From the NCBI RefSeq assembly GCF_030519375.1, contig NZ_JAUMKB010000005.1:124001-188000 (forward strand): a stretch of 64,000 nucleotides of DNA. Reading direction: 5' to 3'. Positions 60,805 to 64,000 of the stretch are shown here, piece by piece. Both the position numbers and the translations under genes were made by a program. The DNA comes from Mucilaginibacter tolerans (GTDB lineage: Bacteria > Bacteroidota > Bacteroidia > Sphingobacteriales > Sphingobacteriaceae). The first letter of the stretch is position 1; the number at the start of each line of letters is the position of its first letter. The notes under the pieces are model-generated. The model worked only from the letters and a program-made list of their open reading frames with translations, was not told where the DNA came from and did no database searches.

Positions 60805-61830
60805 ATGAAATACAACTTTTTAGGAAACACCGGTCTGGTGGTGTCTGAACTTTGTTTTGGTACAATGACCTTTGGCGGCAGCGGCGGCATTTGGGAAAAT
60901 ATCGGCAAACTTCAGCAGGATGGCGTTAATGAACTAATGAGGACAGTAGTTGATTCGGGCATTAATTTTATCGATACAGCCAACGTTTATTCTTTTGGCC
61001 AATCAGAACAATTATTGGGACAATCCATCATTGATCTGGGGCTTAATCGTAATGAACTGGTAATAGCTACCAAAGTACGTGGTCGTATGGGCGAAGGTAA
61101 GAATTATGTGGGCCTGTCACGTTACCATATTTTCCAATCGGTAGATGAGAGCTTACAGCGCCTGCAAATGGATCATATCGATATTCTGTACGTACACGGC
61201 GTCGACCCAAAAACTCCTGTTGAAGAAACTATGAGGGCTTTAAATGATATCGTTCTCACAGGCAAAGTGCGCTATATTGCTGTTTGCAACTGGCCCGCAT
61301 GGATGGTAATGAAAGCTTTAGGCATAGCCGATAAGCATGGCTGGAACAAGTTTGTAGGTCTGCAATATTATTATTCATTATCTGGCCGTGATATTGAGCG
61401 CGAGGTTATGCCGTTAGCTTTGGATCAGAATTTAGGCGTAATGCCATGGAGCCCACTGGCAGGGGGTTTTTTATCCGGAAAATATACCCGCAATAACGAA
61501 AAAGCAGGCGACTCACGCCGGGACGTTTTCGACTTCCCTCCGGTGAATAAAGAAAGAGCCTATGATATTATTGATGTGATTACCGAAGTAGGTAAACAAT
61601 ATGACGTTTCGGCTGCGCAGGTAGCCTTGGCCTGGGTGCGCCTACAGAAAGGTATCACCAGCACCATTATCGGAGCAAAAAACCCGAACCAGTTGCTGGA
61701 CAATGTGAAGTCGACTGAGCTGGTACTATCAGAAAATGACCTGAAGCGGATCAACGAAGTTAGCGCCCTTCCGAAGGAATATCCGGGCTGGATGGTAGAA
61801 AGACAATCGGCAGACAGGGAGTTGAAGTAG
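60805..61830 (+). CDS. Aldo/keto reductase
   Basis: NADPH-dependent TIM-barrel oxidoreductase of 341 residues. LRFNFLGNTG-like start followed by FIDTANVYSFGQSE (catalytic Asp/Tyr), the catalytic Lys in IATKVRG, ILYVHGVDPKTPVEE (His) and the cofactor-binding SPLAGGFLSGKYTR and TSTIIGAKN. It resembles the Gcy/YakC-type bacterial AKRs. Substrate unknown. The stop codon TAG is part of the palindromic repeat that follows. Confidence 0.92.
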   Translation: MKYNFLGNTGLVVSELCFGTMTFGGSGGIWENIGKLQQDGVNELMRTVVDSGINFIDTANVYSFGQSEQLLGQSIIDLGLNRNELVIATKVRGRMGEGKNYVGLSRYHIFQSVDESLQRLQMDHIDILYVHGVDPKTPVEETMRALNDIVLTGKVRYIAVCNWPAWMVMKALGIADKHGWNKFVGLQYYYSLSGRDIEREVMPLALDQNLGVMPWSPLAGGFLSGKYTRNNEKAGDSRRDVFDFPPVNKERAYDIIDVITEVGKQYDVSAAQVALAWVRLQKGITSTIIGAKNPNQLLDNVKSTELVLSENDLKRINEVSALPKEYPGWMVERQSADRELK

Positions 61831-61919
61831 TCCGAAAGTCGGGAGACAGCAAGTCTGAAAGAAGGTAAACTACTATATTTTTCTTTTGGACTTGCCGACT
61901 TATACGGACTTACGGACTA
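61829..61919. repeat. Octad word-repeat hairpin that supplies two stop codons
   Basis: Left arm starts TAGTCCG at 61828 and right arm ends CGGACTA at 61919. The TAG at 61828-61830 ends the reductase gene; the TAG on the reverse strand at 61917-61919 ends threonine aldolase. Confidence 0.88.
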
Positions 61920-62930
61920 AAGCTCTTTCAGAGCTTTAACAACATATTCCACCTGATCCGGGTGAATATCCAAGTGCGTCACAAAACGGATCCGATGGGT
62001 ATCGGTGCTATTGGCTTTAATGCCTTTATTTGATAACTTCTTTAAAACCACTTCTGCAGGTTCAATTGTATCAAACAGCACGATATTGGTATCCACAGGC
62101 AATACATTTTTCACCCAACTACATTGCACCAATTGTTCAGCAAGTACACGGGCGTGGGCATGATCTATATTCATCCGCCCTATGTGATGATCTAATGCAT
62201 AAATACCTGCTGCGGCTAAAAAGCCGGCCTGGCGCATTCCTCCTCCCAAAACCTTACGCACCCGGCGCGCATATTTTATAGTCGCTTTATCAGCCAACAA
62301 AACTGATCCCACGGGAGCGCCTAATCCTTTAGAAATGCATATTGAAATACCGTCAAAATATTTTCCATAATCAACAGCTTTATCACCTGTGTGAGTTAAA
62401 GCATTAAAGATGCGCGCGCCATCGAGGTGCAGTTTCAAACCTTTATCCTTACACAACTCTGCAATCGGCTTAATATCCGCGATTGTATAACAACTGCCCC
62501 CGCCTTTATTCACGGTGTTCTCCAATACAATCAAACTGGTGCGGGGATAGTGTACATTTTCAGCACTATTAATCTCCGGCCCTATCATTTCAGCAGTGAT
62601 CCTGCCACGATCGCCATTTAATAGACGTGTTGACACAGCCGAGTTAAATGCAATGCCTCCACCTTCATAACGGTACACGTGCGAGGTTTGGTCGGCAATA
62701 AGTTCGTCCATTGGTTGGGTAAAACATTTGATAGCGATCTGGTTGGTCATTGTTCCTGACGGACAAAACAATCCTGCTTCCATCCCGAACATTTTTGCAG
62801 CTTTTTCTTCCAGAGCATTCACGGTCTCATCTTCACCAAAAACATCGTCCCCTACTTCAGCATGCCACATGGCTTCGAGCATGCCCGCGGTTGGTTTTGT
62901 AACAGTATCGCTTCTTAGGTCAACAATCAT
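61917..62930 (-). CDS. ltaE: Low-specificity L-threonine aldolase
   Basis: PLP-dependent enzyme that cleaves L-threonine or allo-threonine to glycine and acetaldehyde. The 337 residues contain VDLRSDTVTKPTAGMLEAM, GVEAGLFCPSGTMTNQIAI, HLDGARIFNAL, and the PLP-binding Lys in ISICISKGLGAPVG. Length typical. The N-terminal start is 41 bases from the divergent secreted-protein gene at 62972. Confidence 0.93.
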   Translation of the reverse strand: MIVDLRSDTVTKPTAGMLEAMWHAEVGDDVFGEDETVNALEEKAAKMFGMEAGLFCPSGTMTNQIAIKCFTQPMDELIADQTSHVYRYEGGGIAFNSAVSTRLLNGDRGRITAEMIGPEINSAENVHYPRTSLIVLENTVNKGGGSCYTIADIKPIAELCKDKGLKLHLDGARIFNALTHTGDKAVDYGKYFDGISICISKGLGAPVGSVLLADKATIKYARRVRKVLGGGMRQAGFLAAAGIYALDHHIGRMNIDHAHARVLAEQLVQCSWVKNVLPVDTNIVLFDTIEPAEVVLKKLSNKGIKANSTDTHRIRFVTHLDIHPDQVEYVVKALKEL

Positions 62931-62971
62931 TGTATTATGAATATATTTATACGCTCAAATATCTAAATCTT

Positions 62972-63601
62972 ATGCGTACAATTTTATTCTTTTTGACGAT
63001 TCAGTTTTTAGTTTTACTTAATGCTGCAACGGCCCAGCAAAAAACACAGAGAGCATGGCAAACAGGTTGTTATTATGATTTGAAAGGAAATAAGTTTATT
63101 GGATGGGTCACCAGGGAACAAGACGTAGAGTATTATTTTCAGGAAGTACAAAATGCTATCTTCTTTAAAACTGTAGAAAATAGCAGGGGACGTAAAATAC
63201 CGGCGGATAGTATGCAAGCTTATGTTGCCATGGTCGATAGTTTTGTAGTTATCCATGCGTTTGGCATGAAAAGAAGGCCATTTATACGAGTAATTGTAGA
63301 TGGTACTGTCAAGTTATATGAATCAAAGTTTAATGAACAACCGCTTTTACAATCCATGCAATCAAATGGCATGATGGTCACGACTGGCGCAGGTAAACCA
63401 TACGAAAAGACCGTATATTATTATGGAACCAACCCTAATGATATTACTCAACTTAAGAGATCGAACTTTTTAAAGGAGATGACCGAAATATTTTCATCGG
63501 AGCCAGCGTTACTTGATGAAATAAAGTACCAGGAATATAAATATGATGATATGGATGCTATATTAAGTCATTATTTTTGGTATAAACGCCACGAAAAGTG
63601 A
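62972..63601 (+). CDS. Hypothetical secreted protein, tandem paralogue 1
   Basis: Start at 62972 (MRTILFFLTIQ); the longer frame from 62930 overlaps the divergent gene start. The 209 residues begin with a signal peptide (about 1-21, ending ATAQQ). The mature part shows QTGCYYDLKGNKFIGWVTREQ and DSFVVIHAFG, which recur in the next gene. Unrecognised; the Asp-x-Lys-Gly-Asn-Lys motif resembles beta-strand repeats in Bacteroidota surface proteins. Confidence 0.7.
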   Translation: MRTILFFLTIQFLVLLNAATAQQKTQRAWQTGCYYDLKGNKFIGWVTREQDVEYYFQEVQNAIFFKTVENSRGRKIPADSMQAYVAMVDSFVVIHAFGMKRRPFIRVIVDGTVKLYESKFNEQPLLQSMQSNGMMVTTGAGKPYEKTVYYYGTNPNDITQLKRSNFLKEMTEIFSSEPALLDEIKYQEYKYDDMDAILSHYFWYKRHEK

Positions 63602-63618
63602 CCAGAAAACTGTAGAGG

Positions 63619-64000
63619 ATGACACGATATAAATTGACTGGATTGGCTTGTTGCTTATTATTATTCATAACAGTAGATGTTAAAGCCCAAAAATGGCAGC
63701 CCGGCTCGTTTACCGATATCAAAGGCAATAAGGTAACAGGACTGATCCGCGAGAACCCTACCAGTAAAGGTCCGATTAAAGACGAAGGCTACATTGAATT
63801 TAAGGACGACAGTAAAGCCAACCCCTACAAACTCAGCGCCAGCGATCTGAAATCGTTCATGATAGGTCGCGATAGTTTTGTTGTAGCGCACGCCCCCGGT
63901 AATTCAAACTGGAGTAAAAAGGAACTTGACTTTGTGCAGGTAGCGTTGGACGAAGAAACCAAATTGTATGCAGCTGATGTGGCTACAGGCGGTGGTGGTA
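63619..64000 (+). CDS. Hypothetical secreted protein, tandem paralogue 2, truncated by window
   Basis: The 127 visible residues begin with a signal peptide (about 1-24, ending VKAQ), then KWQPGSFTDIKGNKVTGLIREN, KLSASDLKSFMIGRDSFVVAHA and DEETKLYAADV, each with a counterpart in the previous gene. Starting 17 bases after its stop, it looks like a recent or ancient duplication. The C-terminus lies outside the window. Function unknown. Confidence 0.68.
   Translation, partial: MTRYKLTGLACCLLLFITVDVKAQKWQPGSFTDIKGNKVTGLIRENPTSKGPIKDEGYIEFKDDSKANPYKLSASDLKSFMIGRDSFVVAHAPGNSNWSKKELDFVQVALDEETKLYAADVATGGGG

Noticed and set aside
1401..61919. Word-repeat arrays as CRISPR arrays
   Set aside because: Units are 7-9 bases with no unique spacers, arrays are under 100 bases and no cas genes exist in the window.
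1..64000. tRNA, rRNA or insertion sequence
   Set aside because: No cloverleaf with CCA-type end, rRNA signature or transposase frame was recognised by eye; a covariance-model scan would be needed to exclude small RNAs.

Overview
The window looks like chromosomal core-type DNA of a Bacteroidota member, most likely a Sphingobacteriaceae bacterium (Mucilaginibacter/Pedobacter-like). Support: a GldC homologue, many lipoprotein or Sec-exported proteins, a BlaI/M56 sensor pair with TonB-plug-like tails, moderate GC content and repeated TAnnTTTG promoter elements of the Bacteroidota type. The genus is an inference from protein-level familiarity, not a search result. I saw no tRNA, rRNA, CRISPR array, transposase or prophage, and no gene-free stretch exceeds 300 bases.

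Layout. 1-4.8 kb: a truncated dicluster ferredoxin divergent from a LuxC-like acyl-CoA reductase, ftsE, a gene broken by two amber codons, and grpE-dnaJ. 4.9-11.3 kb: nucleoside hydrolase, an ABC exporter pair, a Ppx/GppA phosphatase and a secreted M1-type peptidase. 11.3-15.4 kb (minus): maf, kdsC-like, iscX, fdx, a DUF2520 protein and a PhyH dioxygenase. 15.4-27.9 kb (minus): a cytochrome c maturation locus (ccmF, ccmE, gdh, ccmD, ccmC ... ccmB), interrupted by one orphan gene and by a block encoding a porin, a Rieske protein, an imelysin and a di-haem cytochrome. 28-38.9 kb: ogt, cheR, gldC, a DEAD-box helicase, pyrC, a WYL/EVE/AHSA1/GyrI group, small envelope proteins, glycosylasparaginase and cutC. 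38.9-49.5 kb: a 953-residue metalloprotease/propeller/barrel protein, hscA, a TPR protein, ribE, NUDIX and an arsR-SRPBCC-hydrolase set. 49.6-64 kb: accC, YdcF-like, DUF5009, a di-haem cytochrome, SDR, blaI-blaR-like, PepSY, topoisomerase IB, aldo/keto reductase, threonine aldolase and two tandem secreted paralogues (the second cut by the window end).

Connections. Haem and iron dominate the centre: CcmB/C/D/E/F deliver haem to c-type cytochromes, two of which are encoded here, and palindromes resembling iron-regulator sites lie upstream of both ccmE and the porin-Rieske-imelysin-cytochrome operon. fdx and iscX, together with hscA 28 kb away, belong to the Isc iron-sulphur machinery. CcmE has the rare Cys-x3-Tyr haem site instead of His-x3-Tyr.

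The most unusual signal is non-coding. At about seventeen intergenic loci the DNA consists of tandem short words with a strict period of 7, 8 or 9 bases, fixed per locus, commonly in two complementary arms forming a long imperfect hairpin. The words differ between loci, and the arrays begin or end within a few bases of start or stop codons. A second theme is -7 promoter elements only 4-6 bases upstream of start codons, implying leaderless mRNAs.
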